Shown: positions 16,089-24,294 of the stretch, one piece after another
Layout: each line of letters begins with the position of its first letter
Position numbering within the stretch: position 1 is the stretch's first letter
Assembly (NCBI RefSeq): GCF_001425705.1
Contig: NZ_LMDC01000028.1
Span: forward strand, 1,061,119 to 1,125,118
Length of the DNA: 64,000 bases
Reading direction: 5' to 3'
DNA from: Pelomonas sp. Root1217
Lineage (GTDB): Bacteria > Pseudomonadota > Gammaproteobacteria > Burkholderiales > Burkholderiaceae_C
Notes under the pieces: generated by a model
Database searches by the model: none
Told to the model about the DNA's origin: nothing
What the model saw: only the letters and a program-made list of their open reading frames with translations
Made by a program: the position numbers and the translations under genes

Positions 16089-16874
16089 TCAGCCTCTATC
16101 GCGCGACCGACCGGCGCGGCGGCGCTGCAGCCAGCCCAGCACCAGCAGGCCGGCGCAGGCCATCATCCAGCTCGACGGCTCGGGCACGGCTGCCGCTGTC
16201 ATGAACTGGCCGGAGGCCGAGCTCGTCATCACACCGTCTGGCAGGGTCCAGTTGAAGTGCAGGGTGTTGCCGAAGTCGGCGCTGGTGTTGGGGCTGCCGG
16301 CATAGGGCAGCGCGACGGCCGAGGTGTAGAGCTCGGCGAAGATGAAGACCTTGCTGTTGCCCAGGGGGATGGCCAGCTCATCGCCAAAGACCGTCGTGCC
16401 GGATTTCAGCTGCACGGCAGGGGCATAGTCGTTCAGGCGATCGAAGAAATCGGCCTTGGGGTCGCCGACATAAAAGCGTGTCCAGGCCAGCGCATTGCCG
16501 CCAGGCGTCAGCGTGCCATCGATGCTGACGCTGAGGTTGGCCAGACCGAGGTTCTGGCCGTTCTGGAAGGTCACCGTGTCCCAGAAGCGGGCCACCGATT
16601 CGGCGCCCGTCTTGGCACGGCAGCCCGGGCAGGGTGTGGCGCTGGAGGCTGCGTGCAGCGTGCCGTCGCCAAGGCCTGCCATGCCCCAGGCATAGGAGTA
16701 CTTGTAATACGACGGCGTGTTGGCCATGGCCGAGAAGCTGCCCTCGCCACCGCTGCGGGTGCCGCCTGTCGTACCGGCGTAGCTGCCGTAGTTGGGCGTC
16801 GCGGCTTGCGCGGTGAAGGTCAGCAGGGTGGCGCTGGCCAGGGCCAGCGCGAGAGTCATCGAGGTCTTGTTCAT
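16089..16874 (-). CDS. PEP-CTERM sorting-domain protein
   Basis: A 261-residue exported protein: signal peptide about 1-25 (ending FTAQA), a glycine- and serine-rich beta-strand body with one pair of cysteines (TPCPGC), then the sorting signal VPEPSSW, a hydrophobic stretch and a basic tail (LQRRRAGRSRDR). Family knowledge: such proteins are processed by an exosortase during export. No exosortase gene is in the window. The start is the ATG at 16874; an upstream ATG would add seven residues and overlap the E1-beta stop. The function of the body is unknown. Confidence 0.82.
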   Translation of the reverse strand: MNKTSMTLALALASATLLTFTAQAATPNYGSYAGTTGGTRSGGEGSFSAMANTPSYYKYSYAWGMAGLGDGTLHAASSATPCPGCRAKTGAESVARFWDTVTFQNGQNLGLANLSVSIDGTLTPGGNALAWTRFYVGDPKADFFDRLNDYAPAVQLKSGTTVFGDELAIPLGNSKVFIFAELYTSAVALPYAGSPNTSADFGNTLHFNWTLPDGVMTSSASGQFMTAAAVPEPSSWMMACAGLLVLGWLQRRRAGRSRDRG

Positions 16875-16887
16875 GGTGGTCTCAAGT

Positions 16888-17859
16888 TCAGACATTCAGG
16901 GGTTGGGTGTTCATCAGTGCCCGCGCGCGGGCGGCGATCTGTTCGGGCTGGGGCACGGCGGCCTGCTCCAGCGGCCAGCTGGCCAGCGCCGGGGCGTCGG
17001 GACCGGTCAGGCGCTGGGGTGCGGCCTTCAGGTCGGCAAAGGCCTCTTCGGCGACGACGGCGCACAGCTCAGCCGCCAGGCCGCACAGGCCGCTGGCCTC
17101 GGTCACGCACAGCAGGCGGCCGGTCTTGCGCACTGAAGTCAGCACGGTGGCCGTGTCCAGCGGCTTGAGGCTGCGCAGGTCGATGACTTCGGCCTCCACG
17201 CCCTCCGCCTGCAAGGTCAGCGCAGCGGTGAGGCAATGGCCGACGGTCTTGCCGTAGCCCACCAGCGTCAGCGCGTCGCCGCGCCGGCGCACCGCAGCGC
17301 ACCCGGGCAGCAGCAGCTCGTCGCCATTCACATCGCCCGGCGCATGGGCCAGGCCGATGTCGCTGAACAGCAGGCTGGGCAGAGGCTGACTCAGGGCGCC
17401 GGTCAGCAGCCCGGCGGTGTCGCTCGGCGTGCTGGGCATCAGCACCTGCAGGCCGGACACGTGGGCAAACAGCGCCTCCAGGTTGTGGTTGTGCTGGCCG
17501 CCGATGGCCCAGCCGGCCCCGGTCTGGGCCAGCACCACCATCGGGAACTCGAACTGCCCCCCGCTCAGCGCCCCGAGCTTGCCGGCGCTGTTGACCAACG
17601 CGTCCATGGCCAGCATCAGGAAGGGCGAGTACAGCAGGTCCACGACGGGGCGCAGGCCCATGGCCGCGGCACCCACGGCACAGCCGACGATGCTGGCCTC
17701 AGCCAGCGGCGTGTTGCGCACACGCTCGGCACCGAAGGCGGCCAGCAGCTCGGGATTCTTGGTGGCCACGCCCTCGCCGATGAAGAAGACGCGCTCGTCG
17801 GCCGCCATCGCACGGCGCAGCGCTGCCATCAGCGCTTGCTGGGAAGTCATCGTTTGCAT
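16888..17859 (-). CDS. Thiamine-diphosphate dehydrogenase E1 component, beta subunit
   Basis: A 323-residue transketolase-type beta subunit (pyrimidine-binding half plus C-terminal domain). Landmarks: FFIGEGVATKNPELL, RVRNTPLAEASIVGCAVGAAAMGLRPVV with the conserved E near the cofactor pyrimidine, then VIDLRSLKPLDTATV and the TEAS motif of the C-terminal half. With the alpha subunit it should decarboxylate a 2-oxo acid or cleave acetoin and pass the acyl group to an E2 lipoyl protein. No E2 or E3 gene is nearby, so the partner is encoded elsewhere or absent. GAAGGAG overlaps the alpha-subunit stop and fixes the ATG at 17859. Confidence 0.88.
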   Translation of the reverse strand: MQTMTSQQALMAALRRAMAADERVFFIGEGVATKNPELLAAFGAERVRNTPLAEASIVGCAVGAAAMGLRPVVDLLYSPFLMLAMDALVNSAGKLGALSGGQFEFPMVVLAQTGAGWAIGGQHNHNLEALFAHVSGLQVLMPSTPSDTAGLLTGALSQPLPSLLFSDIGLAHAPGDVNGDELLLPGCAAVRRRGDALTLVGYGKTVGHCLTAALTLQAEGVEAEVIDLRSLKPLDTATVLTSVRKTGRLLCVTEASGLCGLAAELCAVVAEEAFADLKAAPQRLTGPDAPALASWPLEQAAVPQPEQIAARARALMNTQPLNV

Positions 17860-17872
17860 CTCTCGTGCTCCT

Positions 17873-18880
17873 TCAGGCCAGTTGGGGCCAGGGGGCAGCA
17901 AGCGCGGCGGCATAGGCCTGCTCGATGGCGCCAAGCACCTCGGCCTCGCGGCGGGCCAGGTCGTCGGCAGTCAACATCAGCCGTTCGGCCTGGCGTTGGA
18001 TGGGGTCGCGCTTGAGCCACTGGGCGTGCTCGGTGGCACAGACATAGGCCTGGTCGTCGGGCTCGAAGTGGCCGCGTTGGCGGTAGGTCGTCAGCTCGAG
18101 CAGGCGCGGGCGGCCGCTGTCGCGAATGGCGGCCACGGCCTGCACGGCGGCGGCGTGAACGGCCTCGACGTCATTGCCGTCCACCACCTCGGCCACCAGG
18201 CCATGGCCCTGCACCCAGTCGGCCACGTGCTCGCCGGGCATGGCCTCGCGGCGGTGCACATAGGCCTGCCACTGGTTGTTCTCGCAGACGAAGAGAACAG
18301 GCAGGCGCCAGGTGACGGCCAGGTTGACGGATTCATGGAAGATGCCCTGGCAGGCCGCGCCATCGCCGAAGAACACGGCCGTGATGCCCTCGGGCTGGGC
18401 GCCGAGCTTCTGCGCCAGTGCCACGCCCGGCGCCAACGACAGCCCGCCGCCGACGATAGTGGACGTCAGCACCACACCCAGTTCCTTGACCGAGATGTGC
18501 AGCGAACCCGAGTGGCCACCGCAATAGCCGCTGGCGCGACCCAGCACCTCGGCGAACAGTCGCTCGGGGTCGGCGCCGCGCGCCAGCAGGTGCCCGGCGC
18601 TGCGGTGGTTGGTGAGCAGCTTGTCCTGCGGGCCCAGGGCGGCGACGACGCCAGCGGCGCAGGCCTCCTGGCCGACCGATGTGCAGGTGCCGGGGTTGCT
18701 GGGCGAGGCGACAGCGATGAGCTGCTGCTCGTAGGCACGGATCAGCAGCATGGCGTCCAGGCGGGAGGACGCGGTAGAACCGGTGGCGGCGTTCATGCTC
18801 AACCCGCCAAGCCGACGTGCGCCGGTATCCATGGGTGCCGCGGGCAGTTCGCGCTGCGTGGGAAGGGTGTTCGTACTCAT
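17873..18880 (-). CDS. Thiamine-diphosphate dehydrogenase E1 component, alpha subunit
   Basis: A 335-residue alpha subunit. The thiamine-diphosphate motif runs GDGAACQGIFHESVNLAVTW and ends at CENNQW. GQEACAAGVVAAL and TNHRSAGHLLARG are typical of acetoin dehydrogenase and pyruvate/branched-chain E1 alpha. The N-terminal 40 residues are low-complexity and family members often lack them. It starts 11 bases after the gene for an unknown secreted protein and is followed by the beta subunit. Acetoin, pyruvate and a branched-chain 2-oxo acid are all possible substrates; sequence alone does not decide. Confidence 0.88.
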   Translation of the reverse strand: MSTNTLPTQRELPAAPMDTGARRLGGLSMNAATGSTASSRLDAMLLIRAYEQQLIAVASPSNPGTCTSVGQEACAAGVVAALGPQDKLLTNHRSAGHLLARGADPERLFAEVLGRASGYCGGHSGSLHISVKELGVVLTSTIVGGGLSLAPGVALAQKLGAQPEGITAVFFGDGAACQGIFHESVNLAVTWRLPVLFVCENNQWQAYVHRREAMPGEHVADWVQGHGLVAEVVDGNDVEAVHAAAVQAVAAIRDSGRPRLLELTTYRQRGHFEPDDQAYVCATEHAQWLKRDPIQRQAERLMLTADDLARREAEVLGAIEQAYAAALAAPWPQLA

Positions 18881-18891
18881 GTCGGTCTCTC

Positions 18892-19995
18892 TCAATTCAG
18901 CAGTGCAGCAAGCCGCGACAGATCCAGCGCGGCAACGGCGTCGCGCATCGGGGCCGCATAGGCGGGGTTGTTGGGATGGGTGCTGGCGCAGACGGTCAGC
19001 AGCTGGATGCGCGTGCGGTGGCGGGCGTCCCAGGGGAAGCCCGAGTCCAGCTTGACGAGGCGCTTCAGCGGCCGGCCGGCGTCGCCAGGCCCGGGCAGGC
19101 GATGGCGGCCGCTGCCCAGGCGGTAGGGCTCGCCGAGTTGGCCGGCGTCCATCGCGGCGCGGGTGGCGCGCAGGCTCTCCAGCTCGTCGACCAGGCCCCG
19201 GCGGCCACGTGCCAGTTGCGCGTGAAAGCTCGCCTCGCCAGCCTTGCGCTGGCGGGCCGTCATCAGCAGCATGTCGGCGGCCTTGGCGTTCTGCGGCCGG
19301 ATCTGTTCGGCCCGGCGCTCGGCTTCGATCAGGTCGAAGGGCTCCAGCGCGCGCTCGTTGCGGCGGTCCCAGTCTTCGATCTTGCGTTGCTGCTCGCGCT
19401 CGAAGTAGCCGAGCATCTCGCCGACGGTGACGGGCACCCAGGGCAGGCGGCGCTCGGGGCCGATGACGGCGCAGCCACGAAACACCGGCCAGCCCTGCAC
19501 GGCCTCGCCGCGCTCGCCTTCGAGGTAGGCGCTGAGCTGCTCGTCATGGGCCCAGCGGTTCAGCGTCGTCAGCGGCGAATTGATGAAGAGACTGAAGCCG
19601 GCGCGCGGGCCGATGCGCTGGGCGGCTTCGGCGTGGATGCCGCAGTCCGTGCCTGTCCAGGTCTTGGGCCCGAAGCCCTGGGCATGGATGACGGCCTCGC
19701 GCGGGCGGCGGCTCGGCTCATCGGAGTCCATCACCTGGCGGGTCAGGCGCAGCCGGACCTCGGGCAGGGCCAGCAGGCCTGGGTTGGGTCGGGCCTGGGC
19801 CTCGAACTGGTCCATGACCGCATGCAACGGCTTGAACGAGGCGTGCATGACCGGCAGGCCGTCGTTGCTGGTCGGCTCGGCCGCATTGGCCGCCCAGCAA
19901 CCGGCTTGGGCGGCGCCAGCGGCGAGCACCAACCCTGCGAGCAGCGCGGCGGCGGCCTGGGCGCTCAACGAGGGGTTGGGACGTGTTTTCATCAT
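18892..19995 (-). CDS. Exported protein of unknown function
   Basis: A 367-residue protein that I do not recognise. It has a signal peptide (about 1-31, ending GAAQA) and then a mostly soluble, charged sequence rich in Arg, Glu and Leu, with a central helical stretch (YFEREQQRKIEDWDRRNERALEP) and a few cysteines (GCWAA, TDCGIH, FRGCAV, TVCAS) that could pair in the periplasm. Two ATG codons in tandem open the gene. It is first in a run with the E1 alpha and beta genes 11 and 13 bases apart, an odd combination for a secreted protein. Confidence 0.6.
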   Translation of the reverse strand: MMKTRPNPSLSAQAAAALLAGLVLAAGAAQAGCWAANAAEPTSNDGLPVMHASFKPLHAVMDQFEAQARPNPGLLALPEVRLRLTRQVMDSDEPSRRPREAVIHAQGFGPKTWTGTDCGIHAEAAQRIGPRAGFSLFINSPLTTLNRWAHDEQLSAYLEGERGEAVQGWPVFRGCAVIGPERRLPWVPVTVGEMLGYFEREQQRKIEDWDRRNERALEPFDLIEAERRAEQIRPQNAKAADMLLMTARQRKAGEASFHAQLARGRRGLVDELESLRATRAAMDAGQLGEPYRLGSGRHRLPGPGDAGRPLKRLVKLDSGFPWDARHRTRIQLLTVCASTHPNNPAYAAPMRDAVAALDLSRLAALLN

Positions 19996-20194
19996 GGATG
20001 GCTTTCCTCATTCGCCGGTTTCGGGCAAGGCTGCGCCGCACCGCTGCCTGGGAGGCTTCGGCCGGTCGATGACCTGGGGATGCGTGTCTTGCGCCGGTGT
20101 CTGTCCGGCATGGGCTCTACTGTGGTCGGCGAGCGCTTCTCGCGCTGCTAGTTCTCCACTAAGGGTTTGTTAAGTCTTTGCTAACGGCGACGCG
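19996..20194. promoter_or_regulatory. Divergent intergenic region
   Basis: About 200 bases between the secreted-protein gene (minus) and the first flavin-barrel-like gene (plus). The right end is locally AT-richer and holds GTTA-N9-TAAC at 20169-20185, a possible short dyad close to the plus-strand start. I see no convincing paired -35/-10 boxes and no small gene. Confidence 0.3.
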
Positions 20195-20728
20195 ATGGCC
20201 TGCTTGCCTATCATTCCGACCTCGACCCAACCACCGCGCCGCACCTTGCCGCAACTCCCTGCCGACTGGGCCGCTCATCTCGAAAGCGGCGTCTCCCACC
20301 GCCTCGGCGGCAGCCATGCCGACGGTCAGCCCGAGATCTGCCGCGGCCTGGCCGCTCAAGCGCTGGCCGACGGCCGCGTCGAGGTGCTGCTGGCGGCCGA
20401 CATCGCCGACCGGCTGCTGGCCGCCGTGCAGGCGAGCGGGCGCGTCGCCTACGTTGCGGCGCAGCCGGGCAGCCATCGCACGCTGCACGTGAAAGGCCTG
20501 GACGCCGAGGTCTTCACGCCCACGGCCGGCCATGCACCGCTGTTCGAGCGCTGCCGTGAACGATTCATCGCCCAGGTCGAGCCCTACGGCTTCAGCCGCG
20601 AGGCCATCATGGCGATCTGGTACGACCTGGGCGTGCAACGCCTGGCCGGCATCCGCTTCACGCCCTGCGGCGCCTGGGACCAGACGCCCGGCCCCGGTGC
20701 CGGCAACCCCGTGGAACTGCTGCGCTGA
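20195..20728 (+). CDS. Pyridoxamine 5'-phosphate oxidase-like split-barrel protein (first copy)
   Basis: A 177-residue cytoplasmic protein. The pattern HLESGVSHRLGGSHADGQPEICRGLAAQ, then DGRVEVLL, ASGRVAYVAAQPGSHRTLHVKG, and the end RFTPCGAWDQTPGPGAG fits a flavin-reductase/pyridoxamine-oxidase-type split barrel. It is a clear paralogue of the next gene: both share LADGR, RTLHVKG/RVLHVKG and the identical AWDQTPGPGAG ending, so they arose by tandem duplication. It overlaps the next start by TGATG. Ligand (FMN, F420 or haem) is unknown. Confidence 0.65.
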   Translation: MACLPIIPTSTQPPRRTLPQLPADWAAHLESGVSHRLGGSHADGQPEICRGLAAQALADGRVEVLLAADIADRLLAAVQASGRVAYVAAQPGSHRTLHVKGLDAEVFTPTAGHAPLFERCRERFIAQVEPYGFSREAIMAIWYDLGVQRLAGIRFTPCGAWDQTPGPGAGNPVELLR

Positions 20729-21210
20729 TGGCCCGCCTTCCCGGCATCTGGATCGATCACCTGCAGCAGGGCGTCACGCTGCGCGTGGGCTCGAGCACGC
20801 CCGAGGGGCAGCCCGAGCTGGCCTTCGCGCACGGCGCCTGGGCCCTGGCCGACGGTCGCATCGAACTGCTCGTACGCAGCAAGGCGGGCGCCGAGCTGCT
20901 CGACGCGATCCGCGCCACCGGCCGTGTCGCTGTTTCCGCCGGCCTGCCCAGTACCTGCCGTGTGCTGCATGTGAAGGGCGTGGGCGCAGAGGTGCTGCCC
21001 GCCTATGCCGAGCAGGGCCCGAAGTTTGCGCATTGCTTCGAGGCCTGGCTGCGGCAGATTGAACTCTTCGGCGCCGACCGCCGACAGGTCAACGCCGTGC
21101 TCGGCGACCTCACCCTGGCCGACCTCAGCTGTGTGCGCTTCACGCCGCTGGCGGCCTGGGACCAGACCCCCGGCCCCGGCGCTGGCCAGCCCATCGATCT
21201 CATGCCATGA
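20728..21210 (+). CDS. Pyridoxamine 5'-phosphate oxidase-like split-barrel protein (second copy)
   Basis: A 160-residue paralogue of the gene just upstream, with the same strand order (HLQQGVTLRVGSSTPEGQPEL, DGRIELLV, TGRVAVSAGLPSTCRVLHVKG) and the same C-terminal AWDQTPGPGAG. It lacks the first copy's N-terminal proline-rich lead. The stop overlaps the start of the PNPOx-GAF protein (ATGA), so three related split-barrel genes are made as one unit. Cytoplasmic. The pair could form a heterodimer, because split barrels work as dimers. Confidence 0.65.
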   Translation: MARLPGIWIDHLQQGVTLRVGSSTPEGQPELAFAHGAWALADGRIELLVRSKAGAELLDAIRATGRVAVSAGLPSTCRVLHVKGVGAEVLPAYAEQGPKFAHCFEAWLRQIELFGADRRQVNAVLGDLTLADLSCVRFTPLAAWDQTPGPGAGQPIDLMP

Positions 21211-22589
21211 ACGAAACCACCACTCCTCAAGCCGAGCGCCGCGCGCTCAAGCTGCGCGACGTGCGCCGCCTGCTCGAAGGCGTCATCCCGCCGGCGATGT
21301 GCTCGGTGGGCGCCGATGGCATGCCGCACGTCAACTACCTGTCGCACGCCGAGTACCTCGACGACGAGCATGTCGCGCTGACCTACCAGTTCCTCAACCG
21401 CGCCCGCGCCAACATCCTCGCTACTGGCCGCGTGGCGCTCAGCGTCGAGGACCCGATCACCGGCGTGTCGGTGCTGCTTCAGCTTCGCTACGAGCGCACC
21501 GAGACCGAGGGCCCGGTGTTTGAGCGCCTGCGCGCCAAGCTCGCCGGCATCGCCGCGCAGACGGGCATGGAGAAGGTCTTTCACCTGCGCGGCGCCGACG
21601 TCTACCGCGTCGAATCGCTGCGCAAGCTCGACCCGGTGCACCCGCTGCCGGCGATGGCGCCGCGGTGCGACCTCGCCGCCGGTGTGCGGCGCTTGAGCGA
21701 GCAGCTCGCCGAGGCGCCCGACCTGCGCAGCCTGCTGCAGGCCTTCACCACCGGCCTGCAGCGCGACCTGTGCATCAGCCACGCCATCATCTGGCTGCTG
21801 GACGAACAGCGCCAGGGCCTCTATACGCTGGCCAGCATCGGCTACGAACAGGCTGGCAGCGGCGCCGAGTTGCCGCTGGCCGAAGCCGGCCTCGCCGGCG
21901 TCGCGCTGCGCGAGAACGTGCCGATCCGCATCGGCCACATGAGCCAGATGTACAGCTACGGCATGTCCTGGCGAGCCAAGGCCGAGCAGCTCGGCCTGCA
22001 GGCCGCCATGGCCGACACCATCCCCATGCCCGGCCTGGCCAGCCCGCGCAGCCAGCTCGCCGTGCCGCTGCGCGCCCGTGGCCGCACGGTCGGCGCGCTG
22101 CTGGTGGAAAGCGAGCACGACCAGTTCTTCAGTTATGACGACGAGGACGCGCTGACGGCCGTTGGCGCTCAACTAGCGCAAGGCCTGGCAGCCTTGCGCA
22201 CGACGGAGCTGGTGGAAGAACCCGTGACAGCGGCACCTGCGGCCGAACAGGCGGCCGGTGGCACGCCGCTGCGCCTGCGCCACTACCCGCGTGACCACAG
22301 CGTCTTCATCAACGACGAGTACCTCATCAAGGGCGTGGCCGGCGCCATCATCGCCAAGCTCGTGCGCGACCAGATCGACAGCGGCCGCGAGGCCTTCAGC
22401 ACGCGCGAGCTGCGCCTGGCCGGCGGCGACCTGCGCCTGCCCGAGGTGCAGGACAACCTCGGCGTGCGCCTCCTGCTGCTGGAGCGCCGCCTGGCCGAGC
22501 GCGACTTCGGCCTGCACATCGAACGCGCCGGCCGCGGCCAGTACCGCCTCATTGCCGACGGCCCGCTGAGCCTGACGACCGAGGGCTGA
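21207..22589 (+). CDS. PNPOx-like + GAF + winged-helix-like sensor protein
   Basis: A 460-residue three-part protein. Residues about 15-145 form a pyridoxamine-oxidase-like barrel (PHVNYLSHAEYLDDEHVALTYQF, NILATGRVALSVEDP). Residues about 160-335 form a GAF domain (LRSLLQAFTTGLQRDL, GLAGVALRENVPIRIG, SQLAVPLRARGRTVGALLVES). The last 110 residues (LIKGVAGAIIAKLVRDQIDSG, FSTRELRL, LGVRLLLLERRLAERDFGL, YRLIA) look like a small helix-rich DNA- or protein-binding domain. It probably senses a flavin, redox state or small ligand and reports through the C-terminus. Coupled to the two small split-barrel genes. Confidence 0.72.
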   Translation: MNETTTPQAERRALKLRDVRRLLEGVIPPAMCSVGADGMPHVNYLSHAEYLDDEHVALTYQFLNRARANILATGRVALSVEDPITGVSVLLQLRYERTETEGPVFERLRAKLAGIAAQTGMEKVFHLRGADVYRVESLRKLDPVHPLPAMAPRCDLAAGVRRLSEQLAEAPDLRSLLQAFTTGLQRDLCISHAIIWLLDEQRQGLYTLASIGYEQAGSGAELPLAEAGLAGVALRENVPIRIGHMSQMYSYGMSWRAKAEQLGLQAAMADTIPMPGLASPRSQLAVPLRARGRTVGALLVESEHDQFFSYDDEDALTAVGAQLAQGLAALRTTELVEEPVTAAPAAEQAAGGTPLRLRHYPRDHSVFINDEYLIKGVAGAIIAKLVRDQIDSGREAFSTRELRLAGGDLRLPEVQDNLGVRLLLLERRLAERDFGLHIERAGRGQYRLIADGPLSLTTEG

Positions 22590-22713
22590 GTTGCGCGTCT
22601 GTCGCGCCATGCGCTACCGTCGAGACACGAGCACTGGCCGGCCTGGCCGCACCTCAGCCCTGACACTGGAGACCCTCGTCGTCACGGCCGCAGTGCCGTA
22701 GCGTTGACAGGCC
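22590..22713. other. Convergent intergenic gap
   Basis: About 120 bases between the GAF-sensor gene and the metzincin gene, which end towards each other. It contains no open frame with family similarity and no strong terminator that I can identify. Confidence 0.3.
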
Positions 22714-23805
22714 CTAAGACACCATCAACGAAGTGATGCCGGTCTGGCCCGGGTGGTAGAGCCGCAGGCGCACGAAGTAGCGACGACCGGCAAAGAGCTT
22801 GTAGACGATGCTGGCATTGCGGTCTTCGCCGCTGTCGTCGTCGGCCGCCAAATTGCGCGGCGTGCCGTTCACGTCCTCGAACAGGCCCAGCAGCGTGTCC
22901 GATGCGCCCTTGGTGGCGATGGTGTACCTGCGCGACTCGGTGGGCTTGAACAGATAGTCCACCTGTTGACCGGCCGCAAGGGGCACGGCCACGGCCTTGA
23001 AGGCTTCCAGCGTCGGCGTCTGGGCCGCCTGCGCCGGGTACCACTTCAACAACCAGGCCTTGTCGGCCTTGGACAGCTTGCCGGGCGGCACCAGGCCGTC
23101 GACGTCATATTGCTCGGGCTCGTCGATGAGGCCGGGCTCGAACTCGTACTCCATGATGGAGTCGGGGTCCCAACTCGAGCCCTGCACCTGGCTGGGCTCG
23201 AGCTTCTCCAGGATGTTGTGGAAGGTCGTCTCGCGCGTCCAGCTGTTGGGCGGCTTGCCCAGCGAGGTGTAGACGGCCTCCTCATGCCACTTGATGCCGG
23301 CAAAGGGGTTCTGGTGCTCGTGCTCCATGCCCAGCACATGGCCGAGTTCGTGCAATGCGGTGCCGCGGCCATAGGCCGTCGTCAGGTCCCAGCCATAGAC
23401 GGTGGTCGGTTCGGTCGTCGGCACATGCAGCACGTCGCGCCCGACGGCCGACGCCGAGCTGCCATCGGGCTCGGAGTAGCCGATGCGCACCTCGGCCTCG
23501 CTCATCTGCGTGACCTCCTGGAACACCAGGCCGATACCAACGGCCTTCCATTCGGCGAAGGCGGCGCGCACTGCATCGGCTTGCTTCTTGGCCACGGCGT
23601 AGTGGCCGCTCTTGAAGAAGCAGTAGTGCAGCACGGTGCCGTTGAGCCACTTGCCTCGGGTATTCAATATGGCACGTGCGCGGCGCGGATCGTTGGCGAT
23701 GACGGCCGGCAAGCTGGGCTTGATGCGCGGCGGCGTGTTGCACAGCGGCCTGGGTGCCGGGCGCGCGGCCAGTTTTGACTTGTTTGTTTTCGGCTTGCTT
23801 GCCAT
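22714..23805 (-). CDS. Metzincin-type zinc metalloprotease with C-terminal beta domain
   Basis: A 363-residue protein. The zinc motif is HExxHxxGxxH with His152, Glu153, His156 and His162 (HELGHVLGMEHEHQNP), and SIMEYEF is the Met-turn, so the astacin/matrixin-like metzincin class is clear. After about residue 265 a PPC-like beta domain follows (LAAGQQVDYLFKP, ATKGASDTLLGLFEDVNG, YKLFAGRRYFVRLRLY). The N-terminus is Lys/Pro-rich and shows no signal peptide, so the export route is unclear. The ATG at 23805 follows GGAGG with five bases of spacing and is preferred over an ATG four codons upstream. Confidence 0.85.
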   Translation of the reverse strand: MASKPKTNKSKLAARPAPRPLCNTPPRIKPSLPAVIANDPRRARAILNTRGKWLNGTVLHYCFFKSGHYAVAKKQADAVRAAFAEWKAVGIGLVFQEVTQMSEAEVRIGYSEPDGSSASAVGRDVLHVPTTEPTTVYGWDLTTAYGRGTALHELGHVLGMEHEHQNPFAGIKWHEEAVYTSLGKPPNSWTRETTFHNILEKLEPSQVQGSSWDPDSIMEYEFEPGLIDEPEQYDVDGLVPPGKLSKADKAWLLKWYPAQAAQTPTLEAFKAVAVPLAAGQQVDYLFKPTESRRYTIATKGASDTLLGLFEDVNGTPRNLAADDDSGEDRNASIVYKLFAGRRYFVRLRLYHPGQTGITSLMVS

Positions 23806-23810
23806 GGATG

Positions 23811-23815
23811 CCTCC
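23811..23815 (-). promoter_or_regulatory. Ribosome binding site deciding the metzincin start
   Basis: GGAGG on the minus strand, five bases before the ATG at 23805; it lies inside the first codons of the longer alternative that begins at 23817. Confidence 0.6.
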
Positions 23816-23904
23816 ATCGAGCGTCACTGCCCATTGCAGCCCGCTCAGCATGAACCCGGCGCCGCCCGGGACCAATAGCTGACTTGAGGATGACCCCTAA
23901 GTCG

Positions 23905-24294
23905 TCAGGACTCGTCCGCCGCGATGCACTCGATCTCGACACGCGCGCCCAAGGCCAGGCCGTTGCAGCCCAGTGCACTGCGCGCCGGCAGCGGCGTGCT
24001 GACGAAGAACTCGCGGTAGACCTCGTTGAAGGCCGGCCAGTCGGCCATGTCGGCCAGCATCACGGTGCAGCGCACCAGGTGCTGCAGGTCCAGGCCCTGG
24101 CCGCGCAGCACGGTGCGGATGTTCTCCAGCGTCTGGCGCGCCTCGGCCCGCAGGCCGCCATCGACGAGCTTGAGCTGGCCGGGCACGTTGCCGAGCTGGC
24201 CCGACAGATAGAGCATGTTGCCGACGCGCACGCCCTCGGGAAAGGGCACGGTAGCAGGCACGACCTGCCCGCTGTTGAATCGTTCGATCTTCAT
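23905..24294 (-). CDS. RidA family protein
   Basis: A 129-residue RidA/YjgF-type protein: YLSGQLGNVPG, QTLENIRTVLRGQGLDLQHLVRCTVMLADM, and the closing ARVEIECIAA. The conserved Arg near ARSALG and the Glu in the last strand are present, so enamine/imine deaminase activity is plausible. It is last in an operon with an amidohydrolase, a dipeptidase and an MFS permease, and its start overlaps the amidohydrolase stop (ATGA). RidA proteins clear reactive imines from amino-acid breakdown. Confidence 0.9.
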   Translation of the reverse strand: MKIERFNSGQVVPATVPFPEGVRVGNMLYLSGQLGNVPGQLKLVDGGLRAEARQTLENIRTVLRGQGLDLQHLVRCTVMLADMADWPAFNEVYREFFVSTPLPARSALGCNGLALGARVEIECIAADES

